Positions 48,868 through 59,380 of a stretch of 64,000 nt of DNA are shown in pieces; position 1 is the first letter of the stretch; each line of letters begins with the position of its first letter. The notes beneath the pieces are model-generated. The model had not been told where the DNA came from. It saw only the letters and a list, made by a program, of their open reading frames with translations, and did no database searches. This DNA is from Brachionus manjavacas (taxonomy: Eukaryota; Rotifera; Eurotatoria; Ploima; Brachionidae). Location: the NCBI GenBank assembly GCA_019054805.1, contig JAHQIY010000007.1, positions 3,229,501 through 3,293,500 on the forward strand, written 5' to 3'. The position numbers and the translations under genes are program-made.

Positions 48868-50067
48868 TTACTGCATTGCAGGGGAATTTTTTTTCGAAGT
48901 TAAGCTAACACCAGAAGCTGCAAATCCAGTCCCACCCTTAATTATTAATTCATGTATAATTAAAAAAATTTAAAAATATTTAAATACCCTTTGGATATAA
49001 ATAAAGTCTTTATCGGTCATTTTTTTACCATTTATTGGATCAACCATTTCTTTTCTTATTATTTTCTCGGCCACTTCAGCCGTAACTACCGATCCTCTTA
49101 AAAATCAAAATTATCAAAATTATTTCTATGCGAATAAAAGATGATTACGATGTTCTTAAAACTACACATTGAGCTGAATTGCCCAGAATGTCATTAGATA
49201 CTGGACAAACATATCTTTCACTTTTGGCGACTAATTTAGACTTGTCAACATTTTCATTTAAAAGCTTGAATTTTACATCAAGTAAATCCTTCATACTAAT
49301 CGGTTTACCACTCATCGGACAATAAATTGTGGTATCCTTTTATTAAAAAAGAATATTTAATAAAATTTTTCAAAAATAAGCTTTTTCATACAGGTTTTTT
49401 TAACTCTCCTTTTGTGTTTGACGCAGGAGATAAGCTTGGTATCCAAAAACTTGGCAATTTTTTTCTTAATTCGCCCTCCATATTAGATACTGATTCTTGG
49501 ATAAAAATTCTGTTTAAAATTTTTTTACCAAAATCTTATTTTCTTACTTGTGTTTTCGGTGTTCTTCGAACTTGTTGATGCTTCTTTATCTGACGAACTT
49601 ACCAATTTACCTTCGGTCTTCAAAAATTTATCCAGTTTTTCTTTTGATTCTATATCAGCCAAATCCTTCATTTCTTTATCATGTTCTTCTTTTTGTTTCT
49701 GATACCTCTTTAATACCTTGGCATTTTCTAATTTTTTATGAAGAATATACTCTAGAATAGCTTCCTTTTCATAGATCCAACCTTCAGATCTTCAAAAACT
49801 CAAATTTAAAAATAAACATCATTTTTTCTAAAAAATTACGTTATAACTGGATTGATGCATGGTTGAAGACTTAAGGAACAACAATCGAAATCCTTAAAGA
49901 AAAATTTTTTGTTTTAAATTTACGGAAAAAAAATTAGAGAATACCTTAATGGCGTCTTTGCTTAAGCGAACATCTTTTGTTCCATAGCCTGAAGCTTTGC
50001 TGTCTTTGGTCTTTTCGTGATAAGTATAAGTGGGTCCTGCGGTAGCATTTTTAGAGTGTCTGGTCAT
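48868..50067 (-). CDS. Nosip: Nitric oxide synthase-interacting protein (NOSIP), U-box-type E3 ligase
   Basis: Seven exons (50067-49945, 49892-49840, 49789-49548, 49495-49392, 49336-49149, 49096-48988, 48936-48868) join in phase to 295 residues, close to the ~300 usual for NOSIP. The N-terminus MTRHSKNATAGPTYTYHEKT and SGYGTKDVRLSKDAI, the first half U-box FDCCSLSLQPCINPVIT..GWIYEKEAILEYIL, LPSFWIPSLSP, the second half-domain TIYCPMSGKPISMKDLL and RYVCPVSNDIL, and the end VGTGFAASGVSL in the family style (here RGGTGFAASGVSL) are all diagnostic. NOSIP is a nuclear/cytoplasmic ubiquitin ligase also associated with the spliceosome. It is divergently arranged with CDK5RAP3, 232 bp away. The acceptor at 49496 is chosen by reading frame. 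Confidence 0.92.
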
Positions 50068-50299
50068 TATTAAAAATATGAAAAATTTTGGAATCAATAA
50101 TAAACTTGAATTTGATATTTTTATAGATAAAAAATAATTCTAACTCAACAATTGTACCAAGGTTTTAAAATTTTCTCCGAGTGAACCAAATGTAACTTTA
50201 GAATTGAAAGTCTAATTTAAACTGACACGAATTTAGATTTGAAAATTATTCAAAATTTTTGCCAACTTAATCATAAATCCAACTTAAAATTTGCTAAAA
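50068..50299. promoter_or_regulatory. Bidirectional promoter region NOSIP / CDK5RAP3
   Basis: Only 232 bp separate the two divergent start codons, so both promoters and 5' UTRs lie here. No TATA box at a convincing position was seen, which fits housekeeping promoters. Confidence 0.5.
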
Positions 50300-52788
50300 A
50301 TGGAAAACCAGCTTCCGATTGATATCCACTTAACAAAACTGCTGGGTACTAAAAATCTTAATTTCTAAATTATTTACAAATTTTTAATATTTTTAGATTG
50401 GATAATTGATAGAAGGCAATGTCCAAGAGATTGGCAAAAAAGTGTTCTTCCTATACGCAACAAAATAAACCATGCCATTCAGGATATGCCTGAGCATCAT
50501 GAAATAACTTCTCTTTTGTCTGGATCATGTAATTTACAAAACTAAAATATCATTTTTTTTTAAAACTTCTGAAGCCATCCATTATTTCAACTGTCTTAAA
50601 ATTGTTGAAATCCTAAAAGAGACCGAAAAAGAGTCTAAGAACATATTCGGTATGTATTCATCACAGCGGATGAAAGAATGGAATAATATAGTCAGTTTAT
50701 ATCAGAAAAACAACATATATTTGGGAGAAGCGGCGAGTATTTTGCAGAGAAATGTGGCTTATGAGATACCTGCTCTAAAGAAGCAAATCAACAAGTGCCA
50801 GCAACAGCAGAGAGAATGTGATGATAAATTTACTTCATTGGAAAAAAGTATCAATGAAGTTAATTATCAAATCAAACAAAATTGTGCCGAGCTTGGAATC
50901 AAAGTATGAGCTAAAAAATTAAAAAAATTTTTTTAAAATGATTAATTCAAGGGTGTGGATATTGCCAAAGAACTAAAACAACTGCCTGAAGAATTAGGAA
51001 GTATATTCAGCGAAATTGTTAACAAGTGTTCAGCTTTAAGAAACACTTTTGAATTCTATAATGACTATATTGAGTATTTTTTTCAAAGGTAAAATTTAAA
51101 ATAAAAGACAAATTTATTTATTTTTTCAAATTAGTTATTTTTTTTTTTACAAGAAAAGCAATTGATTCGATGCCAATATTAGCTCATATAATCAATAAAG
51201 GCAATACTAGTGTATATGAATGGAGAACTGGTACTCAACCAAAAATTATTGAAAGACCAGATTCGTTTACGTTCAGTTTTGGCGATGAGGTAGAAAAAGT
51301 CCAAGAAGATACCATTGATTTTGGAGACTTTAGCATTGATGCATCAAATGTTCAACTTGATACCCCTACAGCTGATGTAAATTCAATACAAAAATCATTA
51401 TTTTGGTATAACTGTAAACCTTTTTTTTTTGAATAGTATTTGAGGATGATAATGAATTTGGATTTATGAACAAAATCTATACTTTAAGTAGTTTTTTTTT
51501 ATTCTCTTATACTCTTTTTACTCACGTATTGTTTAAATCATCTTTTAAGATTTTTCTCAATATTTTTTGTTGAGGATTTGAGGGCGAAAAATTATCATCT
51601 AGTTAAGAATCTCTTGAATTCTTTAAGAATTAGCTTAGTTAATAGTTTTGAATGAATTGGAAAAACACAACCAAATAAGTTGAAAAGATTCGATTTATAA
51701 AATTTCCTAAGAATAATTTTATTAAGTTCAAAAATTTTTTTCACAAATATATCTCTCTTATTTATGAAATATATGTTTTTTTATTTTAACAAAAAATTTA
51801 ATTTTTGGGCCTAAATTTTATGAAAAATTGTGAAGATGAAAATATTTCAAATTTTTTAAAATCAACACGGAAAACTGCCCGATCTTCTATTTTCACAAAA
51901 AACAACAAATTTCTAATTTCAAAATAAAAAACCAAAGAAACTTTTTTATTCAAGAAATTATTCAAAATTAAAAAGAATTTTTAATTTTTTCGATTTTTCG
52001 ATTCAGCATGTCGATACATTTATGCCAAAAATTTGATTATTTTGATTTTTTACTAAATCTCGAGTAGGTTCAAGAAATTGATTGGGGAGATTTGGAATTA
52101 AATAGTGAGACATTTGAAGAAAATTTGGAAATAATCGATTATGACATAGATGCTTTGAAAAATGAGATAGTTATAGAAAATTCAGGAGTATACATTCCAA
52201 CTGATGGAATTGCTAAAGAAACAGATGCATTTCTGGTACTTGAATGGACAGACACCAGGAACATGCTTTTAAATGATCTGACCAAAGTAAATAATTAATT
52301 ATTTTTATTCATTTATTTATTTTTTGTCAATAAAGCTGGTTACTTTCATTAAACAAAAATTGAATGAGATGAAATCGGACTCAGATAATTTAGTAATTTC
52401 AACAATAATGCAAGACGCACCGAAGAGCGTTCAGTCATTTACTGAAAAAGATCTTTCCAAATCAATTGAAATAATTAAAGATATTTTAAATTTTTTCAAA
52501 GGAAAAAAAGTTGAGCAATTATTGCGAATTAATGATTCACCACATTACCTGAAACGCATATATGATAAATTTTGCATCAAGCGAAAGTCTATTGAGCGTT
52601 GTGGCAAAAATCAAGAACTTATGAAGCAAAAACAAAAAGAGCTAGTGTCAGAAGAAAACGGATTGAAGCAAAAATTAGATCTAATAATCATGAAAACAAA
52701 AGAATTACAAAGTTTTGTGTGTTTAGACCTGTCAAAAAAGTATAATGGTGTGAGGATAAATCTTATGGGTGAAATAAATTTACTTTAA
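50300..52788 (+). CDS. Cdk5rap3: CDK5 regulatory subunit-associated protein 3
   Basis: Seven exons (50300-50345, 50397-50528, 50575-50903, 50952-51088, 51154-51376, 52068-52286, 52336-52788) give 512 residues; vertebrate proteins are about 506. Diagnostic blocks are PIDIHLTKLLDWIIDRRQC, NKINHAIQDMPEH, IFGMYSSQRMKEWN, NVAYEIPALKKQINKCQQQQ, NTSVYEWRTGTQP, the acidic DTIDFGDFSID and EIDWGDLEL motifs, and the end KYNGVRINLMG. The IDWGD-type motifs are the UFM1-interacting motifs of the family; the protein works with UFL1 and DDRGK1 in UFMylation at the ER. Long coiled coils flank the acidic part. Intron 5 (51377-52067) is ten times longer than the others. Its donor at GAT|GTAAAT was chosen to keep phase; an alternative within ~30 bp cannot be excluded. 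Confidence 0.9.
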
Positions 52789-53036
52789 AAAGTTTTAGTT
52801 TAAATTATCTTATAAAATATATTAGAGAAAAATTTTAAATTAATAAAAAATTTATTATATTTTAAAAATTAATGCTTTGAGTTAAAAAAGATAATTTTTC
52901 AAAATAAAAAATAAAAAAAAAGGAAATTCAATATTCAATCAAATTTTTAAAAAAAAGTTATTAAATATTTTTAATTCTAATGTAAATATGAAAAAAAATT
53001 CATATAAAAATATGATTAATTTTTTAAAAAGAAAAA

Positions 53037-54077
53037 ATGAAATATCTGGCATATTCTATGTTAAAAATTATACTTGTAGGGTGCGCAATTCAGGTTCCAA
53101 TTACACACACAGCAAGACCATTTTTTACAAATGGATCACAATTATTAAATTCAATATTAAAAACACCATTAAGTAGTCTGTATAGAAATGCACCACCATT
53201 GACAACTACAGCATCATTTTCATCATCAGTTACCAGTGATACAAATGCACCACCTTTGACAACTACAGCATCATTTTCATCATCAGTTACCAGTGATACA
53301 AATGCACCACCTTTGACAACTACAGCATCATTTTCATCATCAGTTACCAGTGATACAAATGCACCACCTTTGACAACTACAGCATCATTTTCATCATCAG
53401 TTACCAGTGATACAAATGCACCACCTTTGACAACTACAGCATCATTATCATCATCAGTTACCAGTGATACAAATGCACCACCTTTGACAACTACAGCATC
53501 ATTTTCATCATCAGTTACCAGTGATACAAATGCACCACCTTTGACAACTACAGCATCATTTTCATCATCAGTTACCAGTGATACAAATGCACCACCTTTG
53601 ACAACTACAGCATCATCATCATCATCAGTTACCAGTGAAACAAATGCACCACCATTGACAACTACTGCATCATCATCATCATCAGTTACCAGTGATACAA
53701 ATGCACCACCATTGACAACTACTGCATCATCATCATCATCAGTTACCAGTGATACAAATGCACCACCTTTGACAACTACAGCATCATTTTCATCATCAGT
53801 TACCAGTGATACAAATGCACCACCATTGACAACTACTGCATCATCATCATCATCAGTTACCAGTGATACAAATGCACCACCATTGACAACTACTGCATCA
53901 TTTTCATCATCAGTTACCAGTGATACAAATGCACCACCTTTGACAACTACAGCATCATTTTCATCATCAGTTACCAGTGATACAAATGCACCACCTTTGA
54001 CAACTAGCCCATTGTTAACAATTTTTAATATTTTAAAATTTTTATTTAATAAATTTTTTTATTATTTCACAATCTAA
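53037..54077 (+). CDS. Secreted-type Ser/Thr-rich protein with 19-residue tandem repeats
   Basis: A single exon of 346 residues. The N-terminus (from Met1 or Met8, LKIILVGCAI) looks like a signal peptide. Residues from about 51 consist of 14 full copies and one partial copy of NAPPLTTTASFSSSVTSDT, then a hydrophobic, aromatic C-terminus (FLFNKFFYYF) that could be a GPI-attachment signal or membrane anchor. The repeat, rich in Ser, Thr and Pro, suggests dense O-glycosylation and an extended stalk, like a mucin or surface coat protein. I do not recognise a family. The tract is nearly identical copy to copy, so length probably varies between individuals. No other exons were found. Confidence 0.7.
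   Translation: MKYLAYSMLKIILVGCAIQVPITHTARPFFTNGSQLLNSILKTPLSSLYRNAPPLTTTASFSSSVTSDTNAPPLTTTASFSSSVTSDTNAPPLTTTASFSSSVTSDTNAPPLTTTASFSSSVTSDTNAPPLTTTASLSSSVTSDTNAPPLTTTASFSSSVTSDTNAPPLTTTASFSSSVTSDTNAPPLTTTASSSSSVTSETNAPPLTTTASSSSSVTSDTNAPPLTTTASSSSSVTSDTNAPPLTTTASFSSSVTSDTNAPPLTTTASSSSSVTSDTNAPPLTTTASFSSSVTSDTNAPPLTTTASFSSSVTSDTNAPPLTTSPLLTIFNILKFLFNKFFYYFTI
53187..54005 (+). repeat. 57-bp coding minisatellite, 14.4 copies
   Basis: Fourteen complete 57-bp units (53187-53984) and the first 21 bases of another. Variants at residue 11 (Phe, Ser or Leu) are linked to silent variants (CCTTTG...ACAGCA with Phe; CCATTG...ACTGCA with Ser), with mixed units such as 8 and 13 showing recombination or conversion between two unit types. 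One unit has Glu for Asp at residue 18. Confidence 0.95.
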
Positions 54078-54296
54078 ATTAATAAAATTATCAGATTTAT
54101 TTCTTCTATTTTTTTATTTAAAAAGCAATTAAAATTTTAGATGATTTTTTTTGTCAAAAGACTTTCTTAAATAAATAATTGTTTAAATATATTAAAATTT
54201 AATTTTACATAAATTTTATTTTATAAAAATCTTTTATTTTTGAAAAATTTGAATCTTCTGGAATGATTTCGAAAAATAAATTAAAATTTTTTTATT

Positions 54297-54841
54297 TTAT
54301 CTTTTTAATATCGTTAAAATTGTAAAAATTAAAAATGAATGAGAGAATTTTGATGAGTCCAACTTAATGCCGTTATTGCATCCGTCTCTTTCATCACAGA
54401 AACAATATAAAGTCTTGTCCGTTGGAACGAATACATTTCGTCCCCATCCCACATATTCACCATCAACTGTCCAGCATCCGTTTTCTCTCACTGTTGGAAT
54501 ATCTTCACGAGCAACTTCGATTTCTCTTAAACATCCACGGACGTAAAATGTTTGACCACCAATTCTTTCTATAATTTTAACACACTTTGCCATAGGCATA
54601 TCACAGCGTTTCCATCTCATCAATATCCAATCTAGATCAGGTCCACATCCTGGCCTATTGCTGTGGCATTCATAACACTCTAATCCAAAGCCCTTTCCGA
54701 TGTAATCGAATGGCTGCGGTATTTCACTTTTCACTAATTCAATTAAATTAAATAATCACACTTTATTAATTTTAAATTACCTTTTTTAATTTTCAATATC
54801 GAATAAATGACCAATATCTTAAAAAAAGTTGGTGAATTCAT
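54297..54841 (-). CDS. Quiver-type Ly6/uPAR-fold protein, probably GPI-anchored
   Basis: Two exons (54841-54781 and 54733-54297) give 165 residues. Exon 1 encodes a signal peptide (FFKILVIYSIL). The mature part starts LECYECHSNRPGC and continues with RCDMPMAKCVK, VRGCLRE, NGCW and CFCDERDGCNNG, a cysteine pattern typical of the invertebrate Quiver/Sleepless branch of three-finger proteins, ending in the hallmark CN. The C-terminus FLIFTILTILKR is a likely GPI-anchor signal. Members act at the surface of neurons or epithelia, for example on potassium channels, acetylcholine receptors or septate junctions. Which subfamily applies here is unknown. It is tail-to-tail with the minisatellite gene. 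Confidence 0.82.
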
Positions 54842-57800
54842 TGTCAAATATAATAGACTTAGAAATTCTCAAAACTATTCAAAGCGATTTAGAAAACAGA
54901 AAGCTCAAGCGGTCAGTATTCTTTATGATAATAATAAAAACTTAACCTAAATTTAATCAATTCATATTTTTTAAAAATTAACTTGATTATTCTGAACTAA
55001 AAAATGTAAATCTTGACCACATGAACCAGTCATGTAAATAAATTTGTCTTAGTCAAAAAAAATTGAATCAGAAAAAAGACAACGCACTCACGGAATCCTC
55101 ATCGAAGATGATCATTAAATGAATTTTAAATCCAATCTTTCTCATGAATTATTAATTAAAAATTTTTGAATAATAGAAAATTTCTCATTATTTGAGCGTT
55201 ATTCAAAATTATTAAATCGTATTTGAAAATGACATCGAATAAAATATCATTTATCATTTTTTTGACTCGTTAAAGTTATTAATAAGTATAAATTTTAGTC
55301 TAAAAATATTTTATTAAATTTTGTCACAATAGATTCGCATAATAAAAAAAGAAAATATACTAATATAAGATTTATTTTAACTTGATTGTATAGACTTTGT
55401 TAAAAATATTTTCAAAGTATTTCTTTTTAAATTAAAACGTTTTTTCAATCATTCAGAGTTTATCAAGAATTCGTTAAACAAACGTTGCAGCTATTAATTT
55501 TAATTGAAAACATTAATTTTTAAAATATTAAATTTGAAATTTTTAGTTAGCTATCATTATTTCGAAATTCTTTTTTTTATATTTTAATATTTTCATAACA
55601 AAAATGAATAAAATTTACATGAAATTACATTTTTTGATTAAACTAATCAATAATCTATACAAGAAATAATAGTTTCTGATGATGAACTCGAACATTTTTT
55701 TTAATTTTCTTTAAAATTTTTCACGATAATGAGCACCACTAAGATAAAACAAATTGAACCTGTTGAACGAAATTTATCAGTGTTTGCTATTAAATTTTTA
55801 CGATCTTTACAAAAATTGATTAACTAATTTTACCTTAGTTTTTTAATATAAATAAATATTTTATTTTTTAATTCATTTAGAAGAATTTTATCACAATTTT
55901 TTCTACATTCTATATTATCAGCAAAAGAATAAATCTCTAAAGATTAACATTTTTAATTTTTATGGCAAAAAATCTAAATGCTTTTCAAAAGTGTTTTATT
56001 ATTTACGACAAAAAAGTAATTCTCAAATGCATTAGCTAGATCTTATTGAATCTAAGAGCATCATTTTTTGGGTAATTTGTCTGTCTAATTAAATTTTCCA
56101 TAGGAAATAAATATTATTGTGTGCATGAATAATTTTGAACAAGGTAATTTTTTAAAAGCTATTATTATATAACTAAAAAATAGAAGATAATTTTTATCTC
56201 AGTATTTTGTGATTAATATTTTTTTTGTTTTTAATTAGCTTGAAAATTTCCAATCTTCATGCAAGAGCTGATACAATTTTTCTCTTTCAATGAATATCAT
56301 CATTTAATACTGTTAATTTCAAGTCATTTTGTTATAAAAACAATGATGTGAAAATTTTATTTCTTTTAAATATGCCGGAAGAGAAATTTTTCTTTTTAAA
56401 AATGCGGAAGCCATTTAAAAGCAACTCTTAATTTTTAGGCTCATAAATAATATATATTTTTCAGTTTTTTACCCCTTTTAGTTTTAAAAAGTTTTTAATT
56501 TCAGAATACGAAACAATTGGTAATAAGATGATTTTCGGTTGATTTGAATTTTTTTAAAGTTGTTGTTATCTTATTAAAAAAACATAAGCACGGAATGGAA
56601 GGATTCTCTTTAAAAAATAAGTAAACATTAGATACACAATTTTATATTTTGGATAGAATTAAATATTTTCAAATGAAATCAGAATATTCAACGATTAAGG
56701 GTAGAAAATTTATGTAAAATATGAAATAAACCTAGTTGTCTAAAAATATATTTTTGCTTTTGTTTATGTAAAGCATACACCAGGACATTATACAGAAATT
56801 TAAATTATTCTGCACATTTTATTAAGCCATTTTTAAATACAAAAACAAATAAATTGAAATTTAAAACCTTATCTTAAAACTTGCTGAGTAATTAACATTA
56901 TCTTTGGATTAATGATATAATACAGAATCTTGAGAAATTCTATTGCAAAAAAAATTGAATTTAAAGATAAAAGTGTTTTTTAATTTAAAGTCGCAATTTC
57001 TGTCTTACCTATTTTACATAAAATTTTAAAGTGTTTTTCGATTTTTTTTGCTAGACGATGAGTAACTGTCTTTTATAATTGTAAACAGTAATGAATAATT
57101 GCTTGAAACAAATAAATGCTAAGTTATTATCATAAAATTTAAATTTCTTTTAAAGATGAATTAAATTTTATTACAAATTATTTTAAGGCTATTCATTTAT
57201 TCAAATTTAGAAAGAAAAATCAAGGATTTTGGTTCTTGTGTCAAAAAAATAAACTTCTTTGAATTTACAGAAGACTAGAATCTTTATTTAAATTGTTTTT
57301 TATAAATTCATTTTCTAGCCAAAATTATTAAAACAAAGTCAGTACTTGAAAAGAATTTAAAAAAGACTTTTCCAACCTAAGCTCAGTAGTGTGTAATTGG
57401 CTTGATTTTTTTCGAACAATTCAAAAAAGTGTTTGTCAATCTTGAAAATAAGATTTTATTTTTGATTGTTAAAGGTAAAATTTTTCGTCTAAAAAAAAAG
57501 AAAATTTAAATACGAATATATAATTTAAATGATAAATAAACTATTTTTTCCTAAATTTGTTCTCTAGTTGGCAAAGTTGCGAATTATCAATCTCTAATTT
57601 TTTAATTTGGAAGAATTTAATTTTAAGATCCTCAAATGTCTAAAAACAAGGGATCTGAATAAACACATTCAAGTAATCTTTTTAATCAAATTTTTTTATC
57701 TATTACGAAACAGAATCACGAGGGATTTTTTCTAAATTTTTTTCATAAAGTTTTTTTTTCTATTACGAAACAATTGGACATTTATTTAGTTTAATAAGCT

Positions 57801-59380
57801 TATTAAATGTATGCGATTTTTATTTAAAAGCTAAAATCAACAATCATTCGCAATGTTTTTCTCGATTATGATCACCTAGTAATTAGAGTTGATTAAAATT
57901 TAGAAAATTTTAAAAAGAAAATATCTCACATTTTTATTTTCAAATAAAACAATCAAATTTATTTTTCTTTATTTCTTTGTTGGGTTTCAGTTCTCATTCT
58001 ATTAAAATCAATCATTGTTTTACCAATTCAGCTGCCATCAAAACGCGAGGAACGTAAAAGGAATGATATGTCAGACATTCGGATTTTTATTTTATTTTTG
58101 ATTTAAAATAAAATTTAAGAAATACATTTAATTTCTAGTGAGTTATTAAGAAAAATCATGATCCAAAAAATATACAGAAAAAAATAAATGAAAGTTTAAA
58201 TTTGTTTTCAAGATAAATTTATTAGATAAACTTATAAAATTGTTCTTAATTCAATAATTTATTATCTTTGTTTGAGTCTAATCAAACTAGTTGCTGTAAA
58301 TTCTATTTTAGAACAATAGTTTTATTATTAGTCTAAAATGTTGGTTATGCTGAATTATGAGAAGAGAGAACAAACAATAAACATTTTTTTGAAGATAAAA
58401 AGCAAATAAATCAACCAAATAAAGTGTTCGAAATTATTAAACCAAGAACAAAATGTATCAAATTAATTCGGAAGGTTGCAAGAGGCTTTTTTAAGTTATT
58501 ACTCGAATTTAAAATAATAAAATTAATTTCTATATTTATTAATAATGAGCAAAATTTTCTAGGTTTGGTTAAAAGAAGTAAACAGTTTTTCCTATAATTG
58601 CTTCAACAAAATGTTAATACTTCAAAAATTTTCAAAATTATAATTTAAAATCACTCCTCAATTTGCAAGCAAAATTAAAATATTTTTTATGCTAATAAAA
58701 AAATTCATCATTTTATTCGATGATTATAATTTATTTAAGTTAAATGATAATTTCGTACCTAATTCGATATTCATCATGAAACAAAACTAAAAAAAACAAC
58801 CCAAAACGCACACACACATCTATATTTGTTATAGAATTGAAAAAAAATAATTATAGGTGAGCATTTATATTTATTTTTTATTTTTATTTGGCTATAATTT
58901 TAATTAATTATTATAGAAGTAAATTAGAATTTTGAAATATTGGTTGCAAGCCAATTTATGCTCACTTTTTCATTCGCATTAATTGGCGCAAGGCCCTACC
59001 AATCTAGCCATGACAACCGTTCATCGTGTTCACTCAAATAAATTTTAATTAATTTTTTTCAACAAATTTGGTCACTTATCTATCATCGAACGAAAAAAAT
59101 CTATAATTTGAATTCAACATATACTTCACTTTTGTATATGTCTTGCAATAAGACCACCAACAACAACAACTCTGAACACAACTAGTAAAGAAAAAAAAGA
59201 GAAAAGATTCTTATTTTATTTTATTTTGATATTTGGAATATCTCTAAGAAATATCTTTCTTTATGCATTCACTTTTCAAATTTTGGCCATCTATTAGCTA
59301 GTTTTTAAAATTTTTCAAAATTTTTTTTTAGATTATTTAAAGAATGGTTTAGAACCCAAAATACTGTAATAAGATTTAAA
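54842..59380. other. Non-coding, upstream of the phosphatase gene
   Basis: About 4.5 kb of AT-rich sequence without a supported gene. The segment 58975-59035 is less AT-rich than its surroundings and may belong to the promoter or 5' UTR of the phosphatase gene. Confidence 0.45.

Noticed and set aside
51377-51436. Extension of CDK5RAP3 exon 5 to a stop
   Set aside because: Splicing at GAT|GTAAAT restores the family sequence in phase with the exon at 52068.
51500-51850. LINE-like C-terminal reading on the minus strand of CDK5RAP3 intron 5
   Set aside because: Some residues fit the end of a LINE frame, but the match is too weak and AT-driven to claim.
53187-54005. CRISPR-like regular repeats
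   Set aside because: The units are contiguous without unique spacers and code for protein; it is a eukaryotic minisatellite.
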